64,000 nucleotides of DNA from Butyrivibrio sp. GTDB lineage: Bacteria > Bacillota > Clostridia > Lachnospirales > Lachnospiraceae. The position numbers and the translations under genes are program-made. The stretch covers positions 62,001 through 126,000 of the forward strand of contig JAMPEU010000003.1 of assembly GCA_023664865.1 (NCBI GenBank), given 5' to 3'. Below, in pieces: positions 34,830 to 42,693 of this stretch. The notes under the pieces are model-generated. The model was not told where the DNA came from and ran no database searches. It saw only the letters and a list, made by a program, of their open reading frames with translations. How positions within the stretch are numbered: the stretch's first letter is position 1; each line of letters starts with the position of its first letter.

Positions 34830-35065
34830 TACAACACCCCCGCTACGCCTAATGGCAATCCATTATCATTCGTATACCATCTTATTATTCCATCGTTTCC
34901 CTTTATCTGCATTTGCAACAATTCACTACTAGTTTTATCTTTATAAATCACATCTGCAGATTCAAGTGTTACGCCATCATCATTCTTATATTTGACATTA
35001 TTTAAACCAAGCCAAGTATTGGGATATTTTTCTGCCATCTGCTCTCTGGTTAAATGTTCTGCCAT
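34829..35065 (-). CDS. Small hypothetical protein paired with the retropepsin-like gene
   Basis: The 78-residue protein has the sequence features EKYPNTWLGLNNVKY and ESADVIYKDKTSSELL. It is probably an all-beta or alpha/beta small domain; there is a vague similarity to DUF5678-type domains. It has a GGGAGGAAG ribosome-binding site. It overlaps the retropepsin-like gene by one base and is downstream of the yefM-yoeB operon in the same direction. It may be the substrate, inhibitor or partner of the protease; this is speculation from gene arrangement. Confidence 0.7.
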   Translation of the reverse strand: MAEHLTREQMAEKYPNTWLGLNNVKYKNDDGVTLESADVIYKDKTSSELLQMQIKGNDGIIRWYTNDNGLPLGVAGVL

Positions 35066-35179
35066 AAATTAACTTCCTCCCTGAATTTAACTACATCTTT
35101 AATTATATTTTACTTATTTATCATCTGCTTTGCAATGAAATTTTTCAAGAAACTACGAAACAATTATATTCCAATATGC

Positions 35180-35220
35180 AAAAAGACATCATCACTCATG
35201 CTTCTATAAGTAATGATATC
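35180..35220 (-). terminator. Rho-independent terminator after yefM-yoeB
   Basis: On the minus strand GATATCATTACT pairs with AGTGATGATGTC over twelve positions (two or three G-T), followed by TTTTTGC. It lies about 40 bases after the yoeB stop codon and separates the toxin operon from the downstream retropepsin-like pair. Confidence 0.75.
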
Positions 35221-35259
35221 TTATTATTCCAAACGATTTTATCATTTTAAGTATATATA

Positions 35260-35523
35260 CTATTTATCCCCATAATGATACCGGCATGCCAGAATATATA
35301 TATTGTTTTCATCTATTTTGTAAATCAAACGGTCTTTATCATTAATCCTTCTGCTCCAATAACCAAATAAATTTCCGCTTAAAGATTCCGGCTTTCCTAT
35401 CCCATAATTACCATTTCTACTAATGTCATTTATCAACTGGTTAATTTTCTTGAGAGTTTTACGGTCTTCTGTCTGCCAATATAAATAATCTTCCCAACCG
35501 GTATCCGCAAATATCTTATTCAT
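35260..35523 (-). CDS. yoeB: YoeB/Txe family toxin (ribosome-dependent mRNA interferase)
   Basis: The 87-residue toxin starts MNKIFADTGWEDYLYWQTEDRKTL, the hallmark YoeB N-terminus. The catalytic region is kept: the Glu in KPESLSG, the Arg in RRINDKDRLIY, and the C-terminal CRYHYGDK with the His-Tyr pair. It cleaves mRNA in the ribosomal A site when YefM is degraded. The chosen ATG overlaps the yefM stop by eight bases; another ATG directly before it is equally possible. Confidence 0.95.
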   Translation of the reverse strand: MNKIFADTGWEDYLYWQTEDRKTLKKINQLINDISRNGNYGIGKPESLSGNLFGYWSRRINDKDRLIYKIDENNIYILACRYHYGDK

Positions 35524-35782
35524 CATCTTCTGCCTCAATTAATTCATGGATAGAACATTGTCCATTTTCCAACTGCATTTTACCTTTCATCAACCAGTCG
35601 TAATTTTCTTTATTACCCAGTACATAAATATTTTCCATAAGATTATTATATGATTCTTCGGATATCATAACTACATTCTTATTATCTTTTCTCGTAACAA
35701 TCATAGTTTCATAATCATCAGTCACCTTATCCATATACTTTTTCATATTGTCACGAAGATTTGTATAATTTACCGCCAACAT
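35516..35782 (-). CDS. yefM: YefM/Phd family antitoxin
   Basis: The 88-residue antitoxin has the Phd/YefM N-terminal DNA-binding fold (VNYTNLRDNMKKYMDKVTDDYETMIVTRKDNKNVVMISEESYN) and an acidic C-terminal tail (IHELIEAEDDE) that wraps the toxin. It binds YoeB and represses the operon. A promoter with matching TGTACA-type operators lies directly upstream. Confidence 0.95.
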   Translation of the reverse strand: MLAVNYTNLRDNMKKYMDKVTDDYETMIVTRKDNKNVVMISEESYNNLMENIYVLGNKENYDWLMKGKMQLENGQCSIHELIEAEDDE

Positions 35783-35804
35783 AATAAAACTCCTCTCTAA
35801 ATGC

Positions 35805-35853
35805 GTACAATTTCCTGTACTTATATTATACTGTACAGTTTTCTGTACGTCAA
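35805..35853 (-). promoter_or_regulatory. yefM-yoeB promoter with two TGTACA palindromes
   Basis: On the minus strand TTGACG (35848-35853) and TATAAT (35825-35830) are exactly 17 bases apart. The spacer is itself the operator TACAGAAAACTGTACAG, and a second palindrome GTACAGGAAATTGTAC lies just downstream of the -10 box. TGTACA hexamers are the known YefM recognition unit, so the arrangement predicts tight autorepression. Confidence 0.8.
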
Positions 35854-35920
35854 TATTTTATTATATAATCTGCTATTTTTATGATTTTATCCCGCCTTAA
35901 TTTTTTGTTTTAAATATAAT

Positions 35921-35956
35921 AGGGGTATTATCTATTTTACAATAAATAATACCCCT
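35921..35956 (-). terminator. Terminator-like hairpin after tsf
   Basis: A perfect eleven-pair stem AGGGGTATTAT/ATAATACCCCT with a 14-base loop lies about 70 bases after the tsf stop. The following minus-strand sequence ATTATATTT is only moderately T-rich. It probably ends the rpsB-tsf transcript. Confidence 0.65.
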
Positions 35957-36026
35957 GCATTTTATTCTAATACATCAGATAATTCATTTCTTTCAAAACA
36001 AATGAATAAACAAGCAGACTCTTCCC

Positions 36027-36965
36027 TTAATTCCCTGCCATCTGCTTTGCCACTTCCTCGGCAAAGTTCTCTTCCTTCTTCTCGATTCCTTCTCCGGTTT
36101 CGAAACGGACGAAAGATTTGATGGAAAGGCTGGCATTGTTTTCTTTTGCCACCTGCTCAATATATTTTGCCACGGGCTGCTTTCCGTCCTCAGCCTTTAC
36201 ATATACCTGCTCTAAGAGGCATACTTCCTTAAGCTCCTTGTTAAGGCGTCCTGTTACCGCGCCCTCGATTACTTTTTCGGGCTTTCCTGCCATCTTAGGA
36301 TCATTCTTAATCTGCTCGGCAATAATCTCTTTTTCATGCGCCTTGTATTCCTCGGATACGTCTTCCGTAGACACATATTTAGGAGAAAGCGCTGCAACCT
36401 GCATAGCGATGTTCATAAGGGTTTCTTTAACCGCATCGTTTACGACATTGGCAGCTGCTTCTACGATAACGCCGATTCTTCCGCCGCCATGTACATAAGT
36501 AACTACGCAGCCGTCGTTTGCGGTAACTTTTGCAAACCTTCTGATATTTAAGTTCTCGCCGATTACTGCAATCTTATCAACCAAAGCTTCTTTTACGGTC
36601 TTAGATGAATCTAAGTGCCAGCTCTCCGCCAGGAAAGCATCCAAGTCAGCCGCATCTGAATTAACCGCCTGCGCAGCGACAGCTTCAACATATGCCTGAA
36701 AATCTTCATTCTTTGCTACGAAGTCTGTCTCTGAATTAACTTCTACGACTGCCGCCGTCTTATCATCTTTAACGGCAACGCGGCAAAGCCCTTCGGCTGC
36801 GATTCTGCCTGCCTTCTTTTCAGCTTTTGCCTGTCCGTTCTTTCTCAAATATTCTACCGCTGCCTCCATGTCGCCGTCAGTCTCGCCAAGAGCCTTCTTG
36901 CAATCCATCATGCCCGCACCGGTCATTTCCCTTAACTCTTTTACCATTGCTGCTGTGATAGCCAT
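36027..36965 (-). CDS. tsf: Translation elongation factor Ts
   Basis: The 312-residue protein recycles EF-Tu by releasing GDP. The N-terminal UBA domain reads AAMVKELREMTGAGMMDCKKAL, followed by the conserved EVNSETDFVAKN and the dimerisation subdomains. It is directly downstream of rpsB in the same operon. Usually pyrH would come next; here a terminator-like hairpin and a toxin-antitoxin operon follow. Confidence 0.98.
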   Translation of the reverse strand: MAITAAMVKELREMTGAGMMDCKKALGETDGDMEAAVEYLRKNGQAKAEKKAGRIAAEGLCRVAVKDDKTAAVVEVNSETDFVAKNEDFQAYVEAVAAQAVNSDAADLDAFLAESWHLDSSKTVKEALVDKIAVIGENLNIRRFAKVTANDGCVVTYVHGGGRIGVIVEAAANVVNDAVKETLMNIAMQVAALSPKYVSTEDVSEEYKAHEKEIIAEQIKNDPKMAGKPEKVIEGAVTGRLNKELKEVCLLEQVYVKAEDGKQPVAKYIEQVAKENNASLSIKSFVRFETGEGIEKKEENFAEEVAKQMAGN

Positions 36966-36992
36966 CTATATTTCCTCCTGTATAATCCAATT

Positions 36993-37787
36993 TTATGCTT
37001 CTGTTTCTTCTGATTCCTGCGCAGCGATTTCTTCAATGTCCGTTGCCGGAGCTTCATTTACTTCTTCTGCCGCCGCATCTTCTTCTTTTTCTACATATAC
37101 TTCTTCGCCCTGGTTTGCCTCAATAACGGCGTCAGCCATCTTGGATACAATCAGCTTGACGGCTCTGATAGCGTCGTCATTGCCGGGAATGATATAATCA
37201 AGTTCTTCGGGATCGCAGTTTGTATCTCCGATACCAATTAAGGTAATTCCGAGCGAATGCGCTTCCTGAACGCAGATTCTTTCTTTCTTAGGGTCAACTA
37301 CGAAGATACAGTCAGGAATCCTTGTCATTTTCTTGATTCCGCCCAGATTCTTCTCTAATTTCTCCCATTCTTTTCTAATTTTAATTACTTCTTTTTTGGG
37401 AAGCACGTCAAATGTGCCGTCCTCAGACATTACTTCGATAGCTTTTAATCTCTCGATTCTTGAACGAATGGTCTTAAAGTTGGTCAGCATGCCGCCCAGC
37501 CATCTTTCATTGACATAGTACATGCCGCAACGCTCCGCCTCTGTCTTAACAGCGTCCTGCGCTTGTTTCTTAGTGCCGACGAAGAGGATGGTTCCGCCCT
37601 GTGACGCCACGTCAAATACTGCCTTATACGCTTCGTCCACTTTGCCTACAGACTTCTGTAAGTCAATAATATGGATTCCGTTCCTCTCTGTGAAGATATA
37701 CGGAGCCATCTTAGGGTTCCATCTTCTTGTCTGGTGTCCGAAGTGAACACCTGCCTCAAGTAACTGTTTCATTGAAATAACGCTCAT
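36993..37787 (-). CDS. rpsB: 30S ribosomal protein S2
   Basis: The 264-residue protein starts with [22 protein letters not shown] and has the S2 signature regions [14 protein letters not shown] and [34 protein letters not shown]. The C-terminus carries an acidic Glu/Ala-rich extension of about 35 residues. It is the first gene of the rpsB-tsf operon, with its own promoter and a leader that can fold. Confidence 0.98.
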   Translation of the reverse strand: MSVISMKQLLEAGVHFGHQTRRWNPKMAPYIFTERNGIHIIDLQKSVGKVDEAYKAVFDVASQGGTILFVGTKKQAQDAVKTEAERCGMYYVNERWLGGMLTNFKTIRSRIERLKAIEVMSEDGTFDVLPKKEVIKIRKEWEKLEKNLGGIKKMTRIPDCIFVVDPKKERICVQEAHSLGITLIGIGDTNCDPEELDYIIPGNDDAIRAVKLIVSKMADAVIEANQGEEVYVEKEEDAAAEEVNEAPATDIEEIAAQESEETEA

Positions 37788-37817
37788 GTTTCTTTCCTCC
37801 GTTTAGTTGTTTTCTCC

Positions 37818-37887
37818 CATATGCCTTAACGGCGTACCGGCTCGCCTGCTAACCCTTTATCGGGCACCAACAGACAATGGACATATG
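37818..37887 (-). promoter_or_regulatory. Candidate structured 5' leader of rpsB
   Basis: On the minus strand CATATGTC and GGCATATG pair to close a domain of about 70 bases just before the rpsB ribosome-binding site. Inside are the hairpins CCCgataaaGGG and GGCGagccggtaCGCC. Ribosomal protein operons often use such leaders for feedback by the encoded protein. No named leader family was matched with certainty. Confidence 0.45.
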
Positions 37888-37931
37888 TGTTTTTTTGTAT
37901 ATGGCATAAATATCCACACACGCTTAATTAA

Positions 37932-37960
37932 TATATAATGAATCTTGGATTCATTATCAA
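37932..37960 (-). promoter_or_regulatory. rpsB-tsf promoter
   Basis: On the minus strand TTGATA and TATATA are exactly 17 bases apart. The spacer is a palindrome (ATGAATCCAAGATTCAT). Predicted start of transcription is near 37925, giving a leader of about 135 bases. Confidence 0.65.
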
Positions 37961-38013
37961 CATTCGCCGCTCGCCGAATGAGCAAGCTCATTCTTCTCGC
38001 TAACGCTCATTCT
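37961..38013. repeat. Cluster of short palindromes between fla operon end and rpsB
   Basis: The stretch contains three short inverted repeats in a row: ATTCGCCGCTCGCCGAAT, GAATGAGCAAGCTCATTC and CTCGCTAACGCTCATTC, with GCTCATTC repeated. It lies between the terminator of the MltG-like gene and the rpsB promoter. It resembles REP-type intergenic palindromes; no second copy is seen in the window. Confidence 0.5.
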
Positions 38014-38018
38014 ATCAT

Positions 38019-38046
38019 AAAAAAAGGGCTTATGCAAGCCCTTTTT
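38019..38046 (-). terminator. Rho-independent terminator at the end of the fla/che operon
   Basis: On the minus strand AAAAAGGGCTTG CAT AAGCCCTTTTTTT forms a strong hairpin followed by seven T, a few bases after the stop codon of the MltG-like gene. It marks the end of the long flagellar transcription unit. Confidence 0.9.
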
Positions 38047-38049
38047 CCG

Positions 38050-38919
38050 TTACTCTGATATTTTTGCCCCGGTAACGATTTTCGCCATCTGTTCATTGGT
38101 CGCGCCTACCGGAATGGTGTATGTTCCTGTCCTGATTTTTTTATCATAGCCGTTCTCACACAGGTATGTGTCAAACTCCTCCGCGGACTCTATCGCGCCT
38201 ATCTGCACAAGCTTCTTGCTGACCGTATACGAGCCCTCGCCGCTTGATATGATCAGCACCTTCGGAAAGACTGCCGGTTCGTCCTGTGTACCGACTCCCG
38301 CCATGCCGTCATTATCCTGAGCTGTGTCGCTGTTACTATCTTCTGCACCCTGCGAGCCTGCCTGCGTTGTCCCGCTGTTACTGTCTTCTGCGCCCTGCGA
38401 GCCTGCCTGCACCACATCGCCGTTACCGTCTCCTGTACCCGATACATTGCCCGCCTCTGCGTCTGACGCCCCTTCTTCCGGCTGTGCTGCGTCGTTTCCA
38501 TCATCAAGCAGCGAACCGGCTTCCGCCGCTTCAACCGTACTCGCGCCTGTCCATGACTCAGGCAGCAAAGGAGTTGTAGTCTGTGGCTTAGTATCGCCTG
38601 CCTGGCCTTCCGCTCCCGTTTCGCCATTATTTGCATTTTCATTATCATCAGTCTGTGTGCCTGCGCCGTTACTGTTCTGGTCCTCAGCCGAAGAATCGCC
38701 ATCCTGGCCTTCGCCTGAAGAATCGCCATTATCCTGTTTTTCAGTATTCAAACCGTCTGTCAGCACCGTATCTTCTATCATTCCAAGCTGCTTAGCCCTT
38801 GCGATAATCTCTTCGTCGGTCATTTCATCATCGCCTGCATTCAAGATACACATTATAATCGCCGTTACTACGATTCCCAGTCCCAGACCTCTTAAATAGT
38901 ATTTTAAATTAAGCTTCAT
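38050..38919 (-). CDS. Membrane-anchored protein with MltG-type LysM-like C-terminal domain
   Basis: The 289-residue protein has a membrane helix at about 10-27, then about 190 residues of low-complexity Asn/Asp/Gly/Ser/Gln-rich linker including two copies of a 15-residue unit (QAGSQGAEDSNSGTT). The C-terminal 75 residues (VLIISSGEGSYTVSKKLVQIGAIESAEEFDTYL and IRTGTYTIPVGATNEQMAKIVTG) resemble the LysM-like subdomain of MltG/YceG endolytic transglycosylases. The catalytic transglycosylase domain is absent, so it may bind peptidoglycan rather than cut it. It is the last gene of the flagellar operon, before a strong terminator. Confidence 0.75.
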   Translation of the reverse strand: MKLNLKYYLRGLGLGIVVTAIIMCILNAGDDEMTDEEIIARAKQLGMIEDTVLTDGLNTEKQDNGDSSGEGQDGDSSAEDQNSNGAGTQTDDNENANNGETGAEGQAGDTKPQTTTPLLPESWTGASTVEAAEAGSLLDDGNDAAQPEEGASDAEAGNVSGTGDGNGDVVQAGSQGAEDSNSGTTQAGSQGAEDSNSDTAQDNDGMAGVGTQDEPAVFPKVLIISSGEGSYTVSKKLVQIGAIESAEEFDTYLCENGYDKKIRTGTYTIPVGATNEQMAKIVTGAKISE

Positions 38920-38989
38920 AACCCACCTGACGCTTCATCTTTCTACAAAAATATATTTTATAGTTAATACTCCTTACAATCAATAAAAA

Positions 38990-39778
38990 TTATCCCTCAA
39001 ACAAGTCTATAACAAACTTAACCTCGCCTATTCCGAGTCCTAAGTCTTTAGCGATTGCCACGTCGGATTTGCCTGCCTTATGAAGTTCCAAAATCCTTTC
39101 ATTACTGTTTCTGGCGTTATCGCTTATATCCGCTAAAGCATCGCTGCCGCTTTCAAAACGGATATCTTCCGGAAATATTTCTTCCATGTTAGTCATATCC
39201 GCAAGCAGGGCTTCCATATTCTTCGCTGCCGTCATTTTAGAATCATCGTCCTGGCCTTCGGCAACATAATCATAGTCGCTGTCCGGACTATGAACCACTT
39301 TCACCCTCGGCGGAGTCATGGGGACAAAATCATCCACATCTACCGAAATTGCTTCCTTTACCGTAATCTCAGCGTCCCTTACCTTCTGTTTCACTTCTTC
39401 AGCAGTTTTTGCAGCCGCTGACATGGTATTTTTTATATTCTCATGCTTATCGTTCAGCATGTCATATAGAAAAAGCACTTCCTTATGGTTTTTATTAATT
39501 TCGTCAAGCACAGTATCCGAATACTCGTTGATAGCCATTATCTTTTCATTGGAAAGCCTTTCCATCGAACGCTCTGTCTTTTCTATCGAGTAAGTTATCG
39601 ACTCGTCAATAATATCAGAAATCTGGCCTTTAATATTTTCCATTTCATTATCGACAAGCTTCCTGACCTCGTCCTCGCCTATTACCTGAATATCTTCATC
39701 TACATCGCCTTTTCTATCGGGCATAAAATATCCCAGTGCGAAAATGACAACGCCCACTATGATTAAAAGTATCTCCAT
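38990..39778 (-). CDS. DUF6115 family protein (membrane helix, coiled coil, HTH-like end)
   Basis: The 262-residue protein has an N-terminal membrane helix (2-20), a long coiled coil (about 35-145), a Pro/Asp-rich linker and a C-terminal segment (ILELHKAGKSDVAIAKDLGLGIGEVKFVIDLF) with a helix-turn-helix appearance. I recognise this C-terminus as DUF6115, found at this position in flagellar operons of Clostridia and Bacilli. The position matches swrB/ylxL of Bacillus, which helps activate flagellar assembly, but sequence similarity to SwrB is not evident. Function is unknown. Confidence 0.8.
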   Translation of the reverse strand: MEILLIIVGVVIFALGYFMPDRKGDVDEDIQVIGEDEVRKLVDNEMENIKGQISDIIDESITYSIEKTERSMERLSNEKIMAINEYSDTVLDEINKNHKEVLFLYDMLNDKHENIKNTMSAAAKTAEEVKQKVRDAEITVKEAISVDVDDFVPMTPPRVKVVHSPDSDYDYVAEGQDDDSKMTAAKNMEALLADMTNMEEIFPEDIRFESGSDALADISDNARNSNERILELHKAGKSDVAIAKDLGLGIGEVKFVIDLFEG

Positions 39779-39805
39779 AGAGTCACTTTATCCTCCGTCC
39801 TATTC

Positions 39806-40126
39806 TTATCCGCTTATATCGAAATTTCCCACTCGCTTTAACAGCACTTTGCCGTCCGGCTCTTTATTCTCCTTCTTCTTGCGGTTCGCTCCGCCGTCGC
39901 CGTGATACTCGTTGCTGCCTTTGTCTTTAGCGTCAAATTTCTTATTATAATATTCCGGCTGGCTGCCACGGTTTACCTTAGTAACCTGCGACTCAACCTG
40001 CTTGGAGAACTGAACGCTCACATTTGCCTGCTCCACCGTGCCCTTTGTATCTTCATGGTGTTTAATGGTTGTAAAATCCTGCGCCCTGGTAATCTGTCCC
40101 TGCAGCTCAATCTGTCCGATTGCCAT
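39806..40126 (-). CDS. Small hypothetical protein of the flagellar operon
   Basis: The 106-residue protein begins MAIGQIELQGQITRAQDF and continues with a Lys/Gln/Asn-rich, probably disordered segment ending KVLLKRVGNFDISG. No known domain is recognised. It lies between fapA and the DUF6115 gene with short spacers and is clearly part of the operon. Similar small proteins occur at this position in related Clostridia, from memory only. Confidence 0.75.
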   Translation of the reverse strand: MAIGQIELQGQITRAQDFTTIKHHEDTKGTVEQANVSVQFSKQVESQVTKVNRGSQPEYYNKKFDAKDKGSNEYHGDGGANRKKKENKEPDGKVLLKRVGNFDISG

Positions 40127-40186
40127 TTATAATTCCCCCTTTGCCATTCAGACATACATGTAAGCATATGTAAAAATTCTTTCAAC

Positions 40187-41779
40187 CTAAATACCAGTCA
40201 GCTTAACGTCGCCGCGTGATTTGATAAAGCGGCAATATTGAGCGGACTTCTGCACAGTCATTGAGACATCTCCGATACAGATTTTAGTTCCAGGGTACAC
40301 AGTATCACGCACAATGACACTGGCTCCTTCCTTGCCCTTCATCTGTCCCTGAATCGCTTCGACTTCCTGCGTACACTCATTGATTAACGCCGCTTTCTGC
40401 TGATTGGCAGTTGCCAAAGTCTGCAAATATTGCAGCTGCTCCGGAGTAAGTTTCACTCCTTTGGCAATTTTCTGCTTAGTCGATATCAAAATCTGCTGAA
40501 TAGACTGTATCGCCTTATTCTCTTCCTCAATCTGCTTCTGCAGTTCCTGAAGCCTTGTCGCAAGACGCGGATCGTTGCCTACCTCCACTATTGTATCGGC
40601 GCCCATCGGAGAACCCAGAGTCTTAACGTTGATGCTGCTTACCGCGCTGGCTTTTCCGCCGGTAATGAATCCTTTTCTGCCATCTACGTTGATTTCCGTT
40701 CCTGCCGTAATCGTACTGTGAAGAATCGACTCGGAGGCGATATATCCTTCCGCGTCCGCCTTAACATTCTCCAGAAACTTAGAGATAATGTTGCCGCCGG
40801 CTTTCAAAGCGCCTCGCGCCATGCCGTTCATGCCCCTGTTAATGACGATGTTTCCGTCCGCCTCAATGTACGCGCCTTCCACCACGCCCCTTACTTCCAC
40901 ATCTCCCTTTGCCTTTACTTCAAAATTCGTGCATACGTTGCCGTTTACCTGAACGCTGCCCTCATAATCTATATTGCCTGTCGAGTTGTCTACATTCTCC
41001 ACGATAAGCACATCGGAAACAAAGACACTGCCTTCTACAAGCTCCACATGTCCATTGACCATTGAAGTCAATTCCGTCTTATCTTCCGATATTGCTATAT
41101 TATTACCGTATTTTAATGCTTCCTTCTTAACGTCGCGCGGTTTAATGCGCTCACCGGTAATCTTCGTCCCATATTCACCAAGCGTCTCAGGGAAAAGCTT
41201 CGCTAAAACGTCGCCTTTATTGCAGTGGTTTACTATGTTCAAGTGGAAGAAATCCACGCTGCCGTCTTCGTTAAGAGTCGGCTTTGCCCTATTATCTGTA
41301 TTGAAATAGTATTCAATACGGGCATCAGTCCCATGTACAGGCTCCGTTCCCTGCGCCACCAGCATATCCTTGCAGTAATCGCGCGCTCCCCAAAAGCACT
41401 CTTCTATCGCCTCTTCTAATATGCCGTGCTTTATTCCTTTAATCTTTAAATCATTAATAAGTTCGGCAGCCGTCATTTCCTCACCGCCAATGGACGGCGC
41501 ATAGAATCTGACATATGCCTGCATGGCATCCGGCGTTACCGTAAATTTATAACATTCGCGCTCCTTAAGGGTGGTACGCCTCTCAAGCAGGCAGACTGTC
41601 TCCGCCTGTGCCGACGCTTCTATCGCCTTATATAAAGCATTTTTATCATAAATAATGTTCTTAAGAGCCAGATACTCCACCACATCATTTACCATAAGCG
41701 CTTCCCCGCCGTCTGTCGGCGGAAAAAGCTTAATTCCCGTCTTGCCTTCTTCATGAATCAATCTGAAATATCCGTTCAA
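40187..41779 (-). CDS. fapA: FapA family protein (flagellar assembly protein A, DUF342)
   Basis: The 530-residue protein has an N-terminal alpha/beta region, a central right-handed beta-helix (about 240-400; GNVCTNFEVKAKGDVEVRGVVEGAYIEADGNIVI) and a C-terminal coiled coil (about 410-475) before a short beta end. FapA proteins affect flagellar number or polar localisation in other bacteria. Length and layout are typical. It follows sigD in the operon. Confidence 0.92.
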   Translation of the reverse strand: MNGYFRLIHEEGKTGIKLFPPTDGGEALMVNDVVEYLALKNIIYDKNALYKAIEASAQAETVCLLERRTTLKERECYKFTVTPDAMQAYVRFYAPSIGGEEMTAAELINDLKIKGIKHGILEEAIEECFWGARDYCKDMLVAQGTEPVHGTDARIEYYFNTDNRAKPTLNEDGSVDFFHLNIVNHCNKGDVLAKLFPETLGEYGTKITGERIKPRDVKKEALKYGNNIAISEDKTELTSMVNGHVELVEGSVFVSDVLIVENVDNSTGNIDYEGSVQVNGNVCTNFEVKAKGDVEVRGVVEGAYIEADGNIVINRGMNGMARGALKAGGNIISKFLENVKADAEGYIASESILHSTITAGTEINVDGRKGFITGGKASAVSSINVKTLGSPMGADTIVEVGNDPRLATRLQELQKQIEEENKAIQSIQQILISTKQKIAKGVKLTPEQLQYLQTLATANQQKAALINECTQEVEAIQGQMKGKEGASVIVRDTVYPGTKICIGDVSMTVQKSAQYCRFIKSRGDVKLTGI

Positions 41780-41848
41780 TCTGATACCTTACCTTTCTCT
41801 TAAGCCTGCATATCTATAATCGCACGCTGTGTCATATTATTAGCGTAT

Positions 41849-42631
41849 TTATGTTCTATCCGTCAATATACCCATATAATTTCCGAGCTTAGACCTCATT
41901 TTCTGCAACGCCCTCGTGTGCAGCTGTGAGATTCTGGACTCGGATACTTCCAAAATATTGCTTATTTCTTTAAGCGTCAAATCTTCATAATAATATAAAA
42001 CAATAACTTTCTGTTCCTTCTCCGTCAGAAGTTCAAGCGCCTGCGCAAGCATTTTTTTCAGCTCTTCCTTCTCGATAACTTCCTCCGGTCCGTCGAATTG
42101 CGCGCTGCTGTTATATCCGCCCGTGCTGTTATTCGGCACCTCGCTTCCCTGCTCCATAAATTCATTCAGCGAAACGACATTCGTTATCTTCATCTGTGAC
42201 TGCCAGTCAAGATAGTCTTCATTGGTTATTCCTAGGTTCTGCGCTATTTCTTCATCAGTGGCGCTTCTTCCGTATCTGGTTTCGATTTCCCTGATTGCCT
42301 GGTCGATTTTCTTCTGTTTCTGCCTTATCGTCCTCGGTATCCAATCCATCTTTCGTATCTGGTCAAGGATGGCTCCCCTGATTCTAAGGCTTGCATATGT
42401 CTCGAATTTAACGTCCTTAAGCGCATCAAATTTATCAATCGCATCAATCAGCCCGAAAATTCCGTAACTGACTAAATCCTCGTACTCCACATTATAGCCG
42501 AGATACATACTCAGCCGCCCTGCTACCAGTTTAACAAGCGGAGCATACTCTAATATGATTTTTTCCCTCACCTCCGGAGATTTTGCTTTTCCATATTCAT
42601 CCCAGAGTTTTTTTCTGCCTGTTTCATCCAT
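41849..42631 (-). CDS. sigD: Flagellar RNA polymerase sigma factor (FliA/WhiG/SigD family)
   Basis: The 260-residue sigma factor has region 2 (YEDLVSYGIFGLIDAIDKFD, FETYASLRIRGAILDQIRKMDWIPRT), region 3 (ATDEEIAQNLGI) and region 4 (LTEKEQKVIVLYYYEDLTLKEISNILEVSESRISQLHTRAL). It directs transcription of late flagellar genes such as flagellin and stator genes. Position near the operon's end, after cheD and a small membrane gene, matches sigD in Bacillus. An anti-sigma factor FlgM is not in the window. Confidence 0.97.
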   Translation of the reverse strand: MDETGRKKLWDEYGKAKSPEVREKIILEYAPLVKLVAGRLSMYLGYNVEYEDLVSYGIFGLIDAIDKFDALKDVKFETYASLRIRGAILDQIRKMDWIPRTIRQKQKKIDQAIREIETRYGRSATDEEIAQNLGITNEDYLDWQSQMKITNVVSLNEFMEQGSEVPNNSTGGYNSSAQFDGPEEVIEKEELKKMLAQALELLTEKEQKVIVLYYYEDLTLKEISNILEVSESRISQLHTRALQKMRSKLGNYMGILTDRT

Positions 42632-42693
42632 GTGCGTTCCTCCACTTTACATTGAACTTAACCGATAGAAATTATGCTCTTTATCATCACCAA

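Noticed and set aside
38286..38899. Plus-strand Pro/Ser/Cys-rich ORFs opposite the MltG-like gene
   Set aside because: They are antisense readings of the low-complexity linker of the real gene and have no homology-like features.
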